A program made the translations under genes and the position numbers. The notes under the pieces were generated by a model. That model ran no database searches. It saw only the letters and a program-made list of their open reading frames with translations, and was not told the DNA's origin. A stretch of DNA of 64,000 bases from Legionella sp. Its GTDB lineage: Bacteria; Pseudomonadota; Gammaproteobacteria; Legionellales; Legionellaceae. This document shows positions 19,901 to 27,717 of this stretch, piece after piece. The DNA is taken from NCBI GenBank assembly GCA_031291095.1, contig JARLJR010000024.1, positions 62,001 through 126,000 of the forward strand. The letters are read 5' to 3'. The stretch's first letter is position 1. Each line of letters begins with the position of its first letter.

Positions 19901-22786
19901 TAATTGCACGTATGAGGTTGGTTCAGGCTCAGGACCATATACAGGTCCTTGCTCTTCTTCCACAGTAGCAACAACCGTCGTTTCAGATGGAACTCTATCT
20001 GCTAAACCTCGTTCTACAATTTTTTGCTGCTCTTTCCAAGCCTGAATCACATCAATCCGAGATGCTTCATTAGGAACTTTTAAATAGTCCCCACTTTTCG
20101 CCATGGGCTCTTTTACGTAATCACCCAGGATAGGGATATTTTTTATAGGCTCAAGTAAATCAAGCCCTTCTTGAAGAATCGCTTTTAAGCCTGGGTTTCC
20201 GGCCGCTTCAAGTAAATGGAATTTACTCGTATTAATGTTTTGGAGTAAGGCACTAAAAGCTCCCCACAGATGCCAAGCACGCGAGAAAAAGTTATTAGGA
20301 TCTGCCGTGTTATTTAATGCTTCCAGTTCTTTCAAACCAACGTGCATATAATGCAGCGAGTTGATTAGCTGTTTGTACATAACTACTTCTTCGCTATCCT
20401 TATGAAGAACCGTGTAAGGCAAATGTTTTGGATCCAGATCAAGTTCATCAGTGCCCTCTTTTTTAGGTAACTGCTTCCAGACCTCTGGGGATAAATTATC
20501 TCTTAAATAATTTTGGAATTTACCCTTCAAAAAGTTATCAACTGATTCAGAAAGCTTTAACTCACTGAGCATGCCAAACAGTGTTTTTTTACCAACTTCC
20601 TCACCTTTGGCAGTAAGCGGCTCAGAAGTAACTTCTTTTTCTTTTTGCGCTTGTTCCTTGTCAAAATAGGTCTTTCTATCTTGTTTGGCCTTAGTCTCTA
20701 ATGCCGCTAACTTACCATCAATTAACGTATCCTGCTGAAGCACATGAGCTAAATACAAAGGAGGATCTTTAGGATCATGGGCTGTTGGCGAATTTAAAAT
20801 AGCAACTAAGTGCTCATTAAGACTCTCATACGCAGACCCCATTCCAACCAACTGAGGTTGAAACTTTTTATATTGAACACGCAAAAACTCTTTATCTTCT
20901 GCAGTTAATGACTTGAACAAAGGCTCATCATTTACAGTATTTCTTGGTGGCTCACCTTGCTGCGCATATTCTCTTAAATAGTCAAAAAATTGTTTCACCC
21001 CATCACGAGCCTGTTCTAATTTTGTGACGTGATTTGCCGCGATAATACCTTGTTTATGATAATGCTCAGCAGATTTACCCTCTTCAAAATGAATGACATA
21101 AGGCACATAAGGTTGTACTGAAGTGCTTAACTTCGTTGTCTTCTCATTCGCCTCATAAGCAACCTCTTCAGCATGACTCATGGTGTTATCAATAAGTTTG
21201 GCTTTAAAACCTGCTTGGGCTTTACTCTGCTCAATATGTTCCATCACATCATTTTTGCATGCTAATACTTTAGAAAAATGATTTGACCCATACAATTGTT
21301 TATATTCAGTACTCCATAATCTGGAGACGATATTAGTTCCTGTAGGGAGTGTTAATGCATCAACAATAAGCTTATCAATACCTGGATGCAGGGCAGCAAA
21401 ATGAGGTTGAAACTGTTTGTAATCAGCTAAAAGAGCCTCTCGTTCAGTTTGAGAGACATTCGCTAAACTCCACTTGCATAAAGCCTGGTGAATACTGTTG
21501 TATGAATTAAGTCGGTCAAAAAAGCGAGTTGCCGCCTCTTTGGCAGTATTATCTTCTGTCTCAAATCGTGCTTCGTTCAATCGAGTAGCTTGATTTGCTT
21601 TTCGCTTTTCAACAAATCGATCATCCATCATGACCGTTAAGCCTTCAATTGGCTTGATTTTTTCACCAACCTCCAACTTACCCTTATCCCCGGCCAAATA
21701 GCGCACCATAGTGCCTAAGTTTGAATCCATATATTCAGTGGCGGAATCCAATACCCCTGCTGTTTGCGCAATCGCTTCAACTTGAGTAGCTAATTGAGTA
21801 TAATAAGTGTTCATTTGCTCCAACACAGGATCCGTTAGGGTTCCTGGTTTTAAACTCATTCCTTCCTCAATTTTTTCTAATTCAGCAAGTAATTGAGGCA
21901 ATAAGTCATGTTTAATTTCATTCAGTTTATCTGCGGCATCCAAATAAGCTTGTTTTGTTAATGGGGCTGCCGTGTTTACCAGATCCGTACTGTGAGCAAT
22001 TAACTTACGTATTACTCCAATATAACTAGGTAATCCCAAGATACCACTTTTAGTACTCAATTTTTCAAAGTACTCTTTCGTTTCATTTGCTCGTTGAATC
22101 ATTGCCTTTTGATAGTCTTCTGGACTAGTAATTGACTTGGTTGCAATACCTGAAGCACCTGTTGCCACAAGTTTTTGCAAGGCCTCAAAACGACGAGGTA
22201 AATCAAAAATAAACGTACTTAAGTTTTCAAGACTTTGCTCTTTTGTATGCTTGGCATGAGGAAGCTGTTGTATTGCTCCAGCAAGAAGCGCACCCGCACT
22301 TTCTTCGGGTTTTGATGGAGTAAATTGTCCTAAAGCATTAGCAGCTAAGGCCATTTTCGGCATCAGATCTTTGATATGTGGAGCCACAATTTCTTGAATA
22401 TCAGAACTACTGTGGTTAATTAACTCCAATGCAGCAGCTACTTCATGCACTGCATTATATCCGGCTTTAACGAGATCTTTATAAATACCTATCTTGTATC
22501 TATCTCGTTTAATATCAAGATTTTCAATTCTGGAGATTGCCTTTTCAACATTTTCCAAGGCATTAAGCAGTTTTTTAAGAACCGCAACTTGTGATGGGTC
22601 AGTTGAGGAAACCTTAAATGGAGCTTTTTCATCATCTCTTACAAAGTAAGCAGCTAGCTCAGGAGAAAAATACTCACCCTGTGTAATCGCATCAAGAATA
22701 CTTGTTCTTATATTCTTACAAGTATCCGCAATTTTTAAGTCTTCTTTAAACTGGATAATATATTTTTCAAGGTCTCTATGATTCAT
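16985..22786 (-). CDS. sidH: Giant SidH-like Dot/Icm effector (SdhA/SdhB/SidH family)
   Basis: A 1933-residue, almost wholly helical, charged protein with many heptad stretches and no signal peptide. Its C-terminal 100 residues include a short hydrophobic patch (FVKLIKKFVSFF). I assign it to the SdhA/SdhB/SidH family because it lies directly downstream of a clear lubX, as sidH does in L. pneumophila, and has the right size and composition; I cannot verify sequence identity. L. pneumophila SidH is longer (about 2225 residues). SidH is the known target of LubX, which ubiquitinates it inside the host so that it is degraded. The spacing to lubX is 144 bases on the same strand. There is no strong Shine-Dalgarno sequence before ATG 22786. 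Confidence 0.68.
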   Translation of the reverse strand: MNHRDLEKYIIQFKEDLKIADTCKNIRTSILDAITQGEYFSPELAAYFVRDDEKAPFKVSSTDPSQVAVLKKLLNALENVEKAISRIENLDIKRDRYKIGIYKDLVKAGYNAVHEVAAALELINHSSSDIQEIVAPHIKDLMPKMALAANALGQFTPSKPEESAGALLAGAIQQLPHAKHTKEQSLENLSTFIFDLPRRFEALQKLVATGASGIATKSITSPEDYQKAMIQRANETKEYFEKLSTKSGILGLPSYIGVIRKLIAHSTDLVNTAAPLTKQAYLDAADKLNEIKHDLLPQLLAELEKIEEGMSLKPGTLTDPVLEQMNTYYTQLATQVEAIAQTAGVLDSATEYMDSNLGTMVRYLAGDKGKLEVGEKIKPIEGLTVMMDDRFVEKRKANQATRLNEARFETEDNTAKEAATRFFDRLNSYNSIHQALCKWSLANVSQTEREALLADYKQFQPHFAALHPGIDKLIVDALTLPTGTNIVSRLWSTEYKQLYGSNHFSKVLACKNDVMEHIEQSKAQAGFKAKLIDNTMSHAEEVAYEANEKTTKLSTSVQPYVPYVIHFEEGKSAEHYHKQGIIAANHVTKLEQARDGVKQFFDYLREYAQQGEPPRNTVNDEPLFKSLTAEDKEFLRVQYKKFQPQLVGMGSAYESLNEHLVAILNSPTAHDPKDPPLYLAHVLQQDTLIDGKLAALETKAKQDRKTYFDKEQAQKEKEVTSEPLTAKGEEVGKKTLFGMLSELKLSESVDNFLKGKFQNYLRDNLSPEVWKQLPKKEGTDELDLDPKHLPYTVLHKDSEEVVMYKQLINSLHYMHVGLKELEALNNTADPNNFFSRAWHLWGAFSALLQNINTSKFHLLEAAGNPGLKAILQEGLDLLEPIKNIPILGDYVKEPMAKSGDYLKVPNEASRIDVIQAWKEQQKIVERGLADRVPSETTVVATVEEEQGPVYGPEPEPTSYVQLIAEKLYQLPVALNRLKGVDEASLASEAEVNKQIKSFVDGLNGLSFGPGTANKVLNTIAKFQMQLSEIGALSHDLALARLKEIRSEFGAIFMEAADSAEFHLGLKPGTYSAVVKERFDRFYESLIVNVSSEFKKDQDGLVLLLDLSDTQKRLAREEKRKSDIQDTSPADVARGKLTSANYDEFAKQISGFNNLAEISVECDAPSSPLANDFPWLQEKASRAYDLIQPLLAEVDSKFTVDFIDNAYDESHLQGLLEQILAAQDNVLKPTTTFEKFQLLVRKSNFESEDDQKKFLEYYAELQPYLSKIDNVHNITNFNAYLRELQEPADFKAQGEKIVAAAPKLQELIKGLEDAKELKIKLCDERINYLKNVIKEQQEVIGPEKIAAFKDKLFSNYVNANLKSTLEAQLGPHAEEFFEYILPEISKEKAAIVAGIDITHDMEAVIAQRIDTASKIIIDEQKESFKAVLFEQQVHEAVKKSAGESLGFYTEAFLKAIQPDYKQAKLVALNGIEFNEKMGEKIASSVGTVVPRVLEVHKGLQVALSKLNKTLETVNNLIEQEKALAETNPCRAKKLALLTELKDELTQLDVSKEANKADYVNKANAYAEERITSAVNYDAIINIYDVLDELKEKIAAESIAPQEKEKRLNVISAIQDGLADESSLPFERLEQALSRLSAASEQNVLRSANHYLVGDAYKGQLFDNHLNVTLAEQMQGELGPYTTAFIQEVSSDFMTKKSEVIKDLAVDDKTEAQIAEKSKAHWASVCSNNQDAKDLCTLLNQSLKIISQAIEEEESIHKANPGNPGREEKINQLKKYKSILEDADNIPEHERIQYLQRRNAEVQTFLARVPHYDAIIQVHDSLNEMKAYVNSKETSVLIKDKKIEEISKMQAMLEVNSKEPSERLADVKSHGLSENCQDVLHQNSDNPFVKLIKKFVSFFTGPTQEETMMSSFKQRLQDIKVPAVEGEQNNINLGM

Positions 22787-22863
22787 AATTGTTGCCCAAA
22801 AAATGAATTAACTATATATATGATAGTCGAAAAAGAGACCAATTTAGCTTGATGAGCTTAGAA

Positions 22864-22880
22864 CTTAGCAAAATCTTAAC
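22864..22880 (-). promoter_or_regulatory. Possible weak PmrA-like site upstream of the sidH-like gene
   Basis: On the minus strand GTTAAG-N5-GCTAAG resembles the PmrA direct repeat YTTAAT-N5-YTTAAT in spacing, with several mismatches. The region is AT-rich and no good -10 box stands at the right distance, so chance is a real explanation. Confidence 0.25.
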
Positions 22881-22930
22881 AATTAATTTTTTTTCCGATA
22901 ACCAATAAATCAATAAGTTCAAATTATGAA

Positions 22931-23656
22931 CTACTTTTTAAGATTGGAGCGATCATCATGAGTATTATCCTCTGAATGATCATCACTCCCAAACAAGGAG
23001 GTGATAATGCCACTGAAAAAACTTAAAGGACTACTCGATAGTTTATGTTCCTTCTCTTTTTGATATTGTTGCTTGGTCAAATAAAAATGAAACACATTTA
23101 ATTGCTCTTTAAATTCTTTAAATGGTACAACATCATTTGAAGATAAGGCTAAGCCGGTCTCATCTTTACCTTGAATGGTTAACGAATCACGATCGTATAC
23201 CTTTCCTTTGGACGTAATAACTGGGTTTTTAATCAAATTATGGCTTATTGGGCATAAAAACAATGCGGGCTTTTCTGGAAGCACTCCCTCTTGATGGACA
23301 ATTTGCCTAACCTGCTGAATAAAAGCTTCTTTCTTTTTTACATACTCTTCTTTACGTTGCGTAAATTCTTTAATAGGCCCTAATAACTCAGAAAAATCCT
23401 TAAGCTCCTTTGCTTTCAATCCCTTGCGCGTTTGGGGATCATCTTTTTTTGTTGCTAAATGAGTAAGAATAAACTCCTCGTCATAAACTTTTCCCTCAGG
23501 AGTAATAACCGGCTTTTTCATGAAGTCACCACTAATAGGACAAAGAAGCATGGACGGTGACTCTTCCGGGTGAGTAGTTTTAGCTTCTTGAACAGCCTCT
23601 CCAAGATACTTCGCTTTATGTGACATTTGATTATTACTCTTAGGCTCAAAAGACAT
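22931..23656 (-). CDS. lubX: LubX-like double U-box E3 ubiquitin ligase effector
   Basis: A 241-residue protein with two U-boxes. U-box 1 (about 36-105) has the LCPISGDFMKKPVITPEG core; Ile41 matches the E2-contacting Ile39 of L. pneumophila LubX. U-box 2 (about 138-200) has LFLCPISHNLIKNPVIT. The N-terminal HKAKYLGEA...HPEESPSML segment also matches LubX as I remember it. In L. pneumophila, U-box 1 recruits the E2 and U-box 2 binds SidH, so LubX acts as a metaeffector. U-box 2 here is five residues shorter than U-box 1 after the VYD motif. The ATG at 23656 is preferred (ATAAGG upstream); an upstream GTG at 23674 would overlap that site. The acidic, Ser-rich tail suits Dot/Icm secretion. Confidence 0.9.
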   Translation of the reverse strand: MSFEPKSNNQMSHKAKYLGEAVQEAKTTHPEESPSMLLCPISGDFMKKPVITPEGKVYDEEFILTHLATKKDDPQTRKGLKAKELKDFSELLGPIKEFTQRKEEYVKKKEAFIQQVRQIVHQEGVLPEKPALFLCPISHNLIKNPVITSKGKVYDRDSLTIQGKDETGLALSSNDVVPFKEFKEQLNVFHFYLTKQQYQKEKEHKLSSSPLSFFSGIITSLFGSDDHSEDNTHDDRSNLKK

Positions 23657-23763
23657 GATGGCATACCTTATCACAATAAGCCTTCACAGGTATGCAAATA
23701 TACTCCTTGTGAACACTTACTAATTAAATTACCGTTAATTTTAATTTAAGTTTTATTTATTGT

Positions 23764-24936
23764 CTATTTTTTATCCGAAGTACTAGGCAAAAGGCAGTTC
23801 ATTGCATGCTTTGCAATCATGTATTCTTCATTCGTGGGAATGACACCAACATAAACCGCACTATTAGAAGCGCTTATCACGGAGTTATTACTAAGATTTG
23901 CTTCTTCGTCTATGCGCACACCAAGCCAATGCAAGCGCTCACAAACGTTTTTTCTCACTACGGCTGAGTTTTCACCAATACCCGCAGTGAAAATAATCGC
24001 ATCACACCCCTGCAATACTGCAAGCAACCTACCAACTTCCTCGGCTACACGGTAACTAAATAAATCAACCGCTTCAATAGCTCGTGGGTCGGGATTAAGC
24101 TCTAAATCTTGTATGTCTGAGCTAATTCCAGAAACACCAAGTAAGCCAGACTTATAATACAAAAGATCACTAACCTCTTTCGCTGTATACATTTTTTCTT
24201 GCTGCAAGTACAACAGCACTCCGGGGTCAATGGTTCCACAACGAGATCCCATCATCAAACCATCCAATGCGGTAAATCCCATAGACGTTGCCCTACTTTT
24301 ACCCTGATGCATCGCGCAAAGACTCGCCCCATTACCCAAGTGCGCCACAATGGCTTTAGGGCCTATATTCTTTGGTAATACGGAAGCAATGTATTCATAA
24401 GAAATCCCATGGAATCCATAACGAACAATTCCTTCCGCGGTCAATTCTCTTGGAATAGCAAATAAAGTTGCCAGTTTTTCTTGTGTATGATGAAAGCTCG
24501 TATCAAAACAAGCAATTTGTGGCAAGGTTGGATACAGCTTACTAACGCTCTTGATTGCCGTCACATTCAGCGGTTGATGCAAAGGAGCCAACGGCGTTAA
24601 CGAATCGATTTGTGCCGTAATCTTTTCATTGATTAAACAAGGTTTTTGAAAAATGTTTCCCCCATGCACCACACGATGCCCTACAGCACTTAAAACAAAG
24701 CGATGAGGTAAACCGCTAAACCAATCAAATAAATGGGCTAAAGAGGATTCATATCCAGGAAACGACACAAACTCATTAATAATTTGCCCATGTTGTGGGC
24801 TATAAGCAACAAATTGAGGCCTATCAAATATATCCCCAATCTTCCCTTGATAAAGTAGTTTTAAATCCGCGCAAGTATACAGTGCGAATTTAATGCTAGA
24901 TGAGCCTGCATTAAGAACTAAAATCGCCTTATCCAT
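23764..24936 (-). CDS. ackA: Acetate/propionate kinase
   Basis: A 390-residue acetokinase-family enzyme that makes ATP from acetyl-phosphate (or the reverse). Motifs: NAGSSSIKFALY at the N-terminus, HRVVHGG, FDTSFHHT (catalytic Asp), AHLGNGAS and TAGIGEN. The true start is ATG 24936 with GGAG upstream; a longer reading frame reaches back into the phosphotransacetylase gene. The stop of the upstream gene is one base before this ATG, so the two enzymes are translationally linked in one operon that interconverts acyl-CoA, acyl-phosphate and acylate. Confidence 0.95.
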   Translation of the reverse strand: MDKAILVLNAGSSSIKFALYTCADLKLLYQGKIGDIFDRPQFVAYSPQHGQIINEFVSFPGYESSLAHLFDWFSGLPHRFVLSAVGHRVVHGGNIFQKPCLINEKITAQIDSLTPLAPLHQPLNVTAIKSVSKLYPTLPQIACFDTSFHHTQEKLATLFAIPRELTAEGIVRYGFHGISYEYIASVLPKNIGPKAIVAHLGNGASLCAMHQGKSRATSMGFTALDGLMMGSRCGTIDPGVLLYLQQEKMYTAKEVSDLLYYKSGLLGVSGISSDIQDLELNPDPRAIEAVDLFSYRVAEEVGRLLAVLQGCDAIIFTAGIGENSAVVRKNVCERLHWLGVRIDEEANLSNNSVISASNSAVYVGVIPTNEEYMIAKHAMNCLLPSTSDKK

Positions 24937-24937
24937 G

Positions 24938-26335
24938 CTATTTAACTCCATCCGTTTTCCTACGAACATAGAGTAATGCCATGATACAGGAAGCTTTGCG
25001 TGATAATTCATCACTACCACGGCTAGTAAGAATAATCGGCACACGTGCGCCCATGACAATTCCTGCAGCCTCAATTCCGGAAAGATACGTCATTTGTTTA
25101 TACAGCATATTTCCTGATTCAACATCAGGCACGACTAAAATATCTGCCTGTCCTGCAACCGGTGAATAAATTCCTTTCTCCCGCGCAGACTCCATAGAAA
25201 TAGCATTATCAAATGCTAAAGGTCCATCAAGAACGCCTCCTTTAATTTGTCCGCGTTCAGCCATTTTACATAATGCGGTGGCATCAAGTGTGGAGGGAAT
25301 TTTTTCATTAACTGTTTCTACAGCAGAAAGGATGGCGACATTAGGTATACCAAAACCTAAGGTGCTAAACAAATCAATCGCATTTTGCACAATGTCACAT
25401 TTATCTTTTAAATTTGGGAATAAATTAATTGCCGCGTCAGTTAAAAAAATTGGCTTTGGATAATTCGGCACATCCATGCAAAAAACATGGCTCATACGTC
25501 GTGCCGTACGTAACCCACTGTTCTTGCTTACAATAGGCGTCATCAACTCATCGGTATGAAGCTTGCCTTTCATAATGGCTTCAACTAAGCATTTCTGCGC
25601 CATTTCCACGGCTTTTTCCGCTGCTTCATTACTATGCATTGTGGGAACAATCTCATAGTCGGAAATATCTAAATTACCCTCTTTTGCAGCATCCAGGATT
25701 TTTTGTTTAGGACCAATTAATATTGGAGTAATTAAGCCATCTTGAGCTGCACTAATTGCCCCAGTTAATGAAAGAACATCAACTGGATGTACTACTGCAG
25801 TAATTAGCGGTTTATATTGGTTTTTTACTGCCATTAAATCTTGATACCAATGAGCCTTTTCCTCTTTAAATTCAACCTCAGGAAGCGCCATTCGTTTTCT
25901 TTTTATTTTTTCCGTAGGTGCAATAACTTTAGCATAACCACTAATCACTGTTTTGCCTTGCTGGTTGACGCAAATACAATCCAGCCCCACAATATTTTTT
26001 CCTGGCCACTTATCAGCAACCGTCAAAGTTACAGTGATGCTATCACCAATAGCCACTGACGATTCGAACTTTAAAGTTTGATCTAAATAGATGGTTCCAG
26101 GTCCTGGGAGCTCCGTCCCTAAAACGGTAGACAATAATGATGCGCCCCACATGCCATGCCCAATGATTTTATGAAACATGTCCGTTTTAGCGTATTCAGC
26201 ATCAACATGCGCTGGATTCACATCCCCAGACATTACGGCGAAGAGCTCTATATCTTTTTGCGTTAACGTACGCGTTAAGGAGGCGGAATCACCGATTGCA
26301 ATCTCATCAAAAACACGATTTTCAATGTAGCTCAT
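24938..26335 (-). CDS. Bifunctional MaoC-like enoyl-CoA hydratase/phosphate acyltransferase
   Basis: A 465-residue fusion. Residues about 1-140 form a MaoC hot-dog domain with the (R)-specific hydratase signature (SGDVNPAHVD and FHKIIGHGMWGA). Residues about 165-465 are a phosphotransacetylase/phosphotransbutyrylase domain (KNSGLRTARRMSHVF, FLTDAAINLFPN, GARVPIILTSRGS). The fused order is known in other bacteria and would link crotonyl-type intermediates to acyl-phosphate, which AckA then uses. In Legionella this may connect polyhydroxybutyrate or fatty-acid breakdown with ATP. The ATG at 26335 fits AAGG nine bases upstream; earlier in-frame starts exist at 26344 and 26383. Confidence 0.9.
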   Translation of the reverse strand: MSYIENRVFDEIAIGDSASLTRTLTQKDIELFAVMSGDVNPAHVDAEYAKTDMFHKIIGHGMWGASLLSTVLGTELPGPGTIYLDQTLKFESSVAIGDSITVTLTVADKWPGKNIVGLDCICVNQQGKTVISGYAKVIAPTEKIKRKRMALPEVEFKEEKAHWYQDLMAVKNQYKPLITAVVHPVDVLSLTGAISAAQDGLITPILIGPKQKILDAAKEGNLDISDYEIVPTMHSNEAAEKAVEMAQKCLVEAIMKGKLHTDELMTPIVSKNSGLRTARRMSHVFCMDVPNYPKPIFLTDAAINLFPNLKDKCDIVQNAIDLFSTLGFGIPNVAILSAVETVNEKIPSTLDATALCKMAERGQIKGGVLDGPLAFDNAISMESAREKGIYSPVAGQADILVVPDVESGNMLYKQMTYLSGIEAAGIVMGARVPIILTSRGSDELSRKASCIMALLYVRRKTDGVK

Positions 26336-26507
26336 CCTTTTCATCCTTATAAAAAGAGGTTCATTAAAAATAGCAACAACCATCCATATTAGTTAATATT
26401 GATACATTACCGATAATTGTCAAGCACAAGAGGCTTCGCTTTCTTTGCGCAAAGTGAGCGATAAAGTGCTACATTTTAATGTAGTCTATGGATAAAGGAT
26501 AAGCTCG

Positions 26508-27494
26508 ATGTATGCAATGATTTTGGAAAAAACCTTACAAAAACTAGTGTATAAAGAAGTAGCTAAACCAACCCCTGCTCCGAACCAAGTATTAATTAAA
26601 GTGAGTGCTTGTGGAATTTGCAGAACTGATTTGCATGTTGTCGATGGCGAATTAACTAACCCTAAATTACCGCTTATCCCTGGACACCAAATCGTAGGAA
26701 CAATCGAACAACTAGGCTCCGAAGTAACTGAATTTCAAGTTGGCCAGCGAATCGGTGTGCCCTGGTTAGGGGGCAGCTGTGAAACCTGCCAATTTTGTTT
26801 AACTGGGCGCGAAAACTTATGTAATCGTGCCCGCTTTACAGGCTACCAAATTGATGGTGGATTTGCGGAGTATTGCGTTGCCAACCATGGCTTTTGTTTT
26901 CCCATACCTGAGGGTTACTCAGATTATCAGGCTGCACCATTATTTTGCGCGGGATTAATTGGTTACCGAGCACTATTAAAAACGGCACAAGCTGAGCATT
27001 TAGGCTTATACGGTTTCGGTGCGGCCGCACACATACTTATTCAGGTTGCACGCAAACAAGGAAGAAGTGTTTATGCATTTACCAGTCCAGGTGATTATGC
27101 TGCCCAAGAATTCGCTTATCAATTAGGTGCCCATTGGGCTGGGGACTCAAATCAAACGCCCCCTCATCTTCTTGATGCCGCAATTATTTTTGCTCCCGTG
27201 GGCGCTTTAGTTCCTATTGCCTTGAGCCATACTATTAAGGGTGGGATTGTGGTCTGTGCCGGCATTCACATGAGTGACATCCCCAGTTTTCCTTATGATA
27301 TTCTCTGGGGAGAACGCACCTTATGCTCTATTGCCAATCTAACTCGCAGGGATGGTAAAGAGTTTTTATCTTTAGCACCAACCATTCCTATAACGACCGA
27401 AGTTCATACTTACCCCTTGATTAAAACCAATGAGGCACTTGATGATTTGCGCCACGGACGCTTTACCGGTGCGGCAGTGATTACGATTGGGTAG
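26508..27494 (+). CDS. Zinc-dependent alcohol dehydrogenase
   Basis: A 328-residue MDR-family dehydrogenase. The catalytic zinc site is seen in CGICRTDLHVVDGEL and GHQIVGTIE. The structural zinc is bound by the four cysteines of the segment CETCQFCLTGRENLC near residue 90. The Rossmann domain starts at LGLYGFGAAAHI. The C-terminal GxG region is shorter than in many ADHs, giving a length at the low end of the family (330-345). It is close to the propanol-preferring/AdhP-like branch. It faces the MaoC-Pta-AckA operon divergently, so ethanol/acetaldehyde and acetate metabolism may be co-located by function. Confidence 0.88.
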   Translation: MYAMILEKTLQKLVYKEVAKPTPAPNQVLIKVSACGICRTDLHVVDGELTNPKLPLIPGHQIVGTIEQLGSEVTEFQVGQRIGVPWLGGSCETCQFCLTGRENLCNRARFTGYQIDGGFAEYCVANHGFCFPIPEGYSDYQAAPLFCAGLIGYRALLKTAQAEHLGLYGFGAAAHILIQVARKQGRSVYAFTSPGDYAAQEFAYQLGAHWAGDSNQTPPHLLDAAIIFAPVGALVPIALSHTIKGGIVVCAGIHMSDIPSFPYDILWGERTLCSIANLTRRDGKEFLSLAPTIPITTEVHTYPLIKTNEALDDLRHGRFTGAAVITIG

Positions 27495-27578
27495 TTTGGG
27501 CCCCCAGAGGGATGTATATCAAGACTTTCGAAGGGTATGTAAATTTCGTCATTGCGAACGAAATGATGAAGGCTTAAT

Positions 27579-27650
27579 GTAGGCTGAGCTGCCAAGCCCA
27601 GTATTGGGAGTGGCACAAACTGTGTTTGCTGGCTTTTCAGCCCAGCCTAC
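27579..27650. repeat. Dispersed inverted repeat, family B
   Basis: GTAGGCTGAGCTGCCAAGCCCAG pairs with CTGGCTTTTCAGCCCAGCCTAC. It is inverted relative to the 16896 copy, judged by its CACAAACTGTGTTT loop. A half element resembling family D (CGTCATTGCGAACGAAATG) precedes it at 27548. It lies between convergent genes. Confidence 0.82.
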
Positions 27651-27717
27651 GCCTTACTGTATAATTCTTCCTTAAGCAAGTCCTATTAATTGCAAACAAC
27701 CAGGCTGTATTGGATTA

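Noticed and set aside
23734-23750. TTTAAG-like direct repeat resembling a PmrA box before lubX
   Set aside because: The core spacing fits, but the DNA is almost pure A/T and no -10 box follows at the right distance, so chance is as likely.
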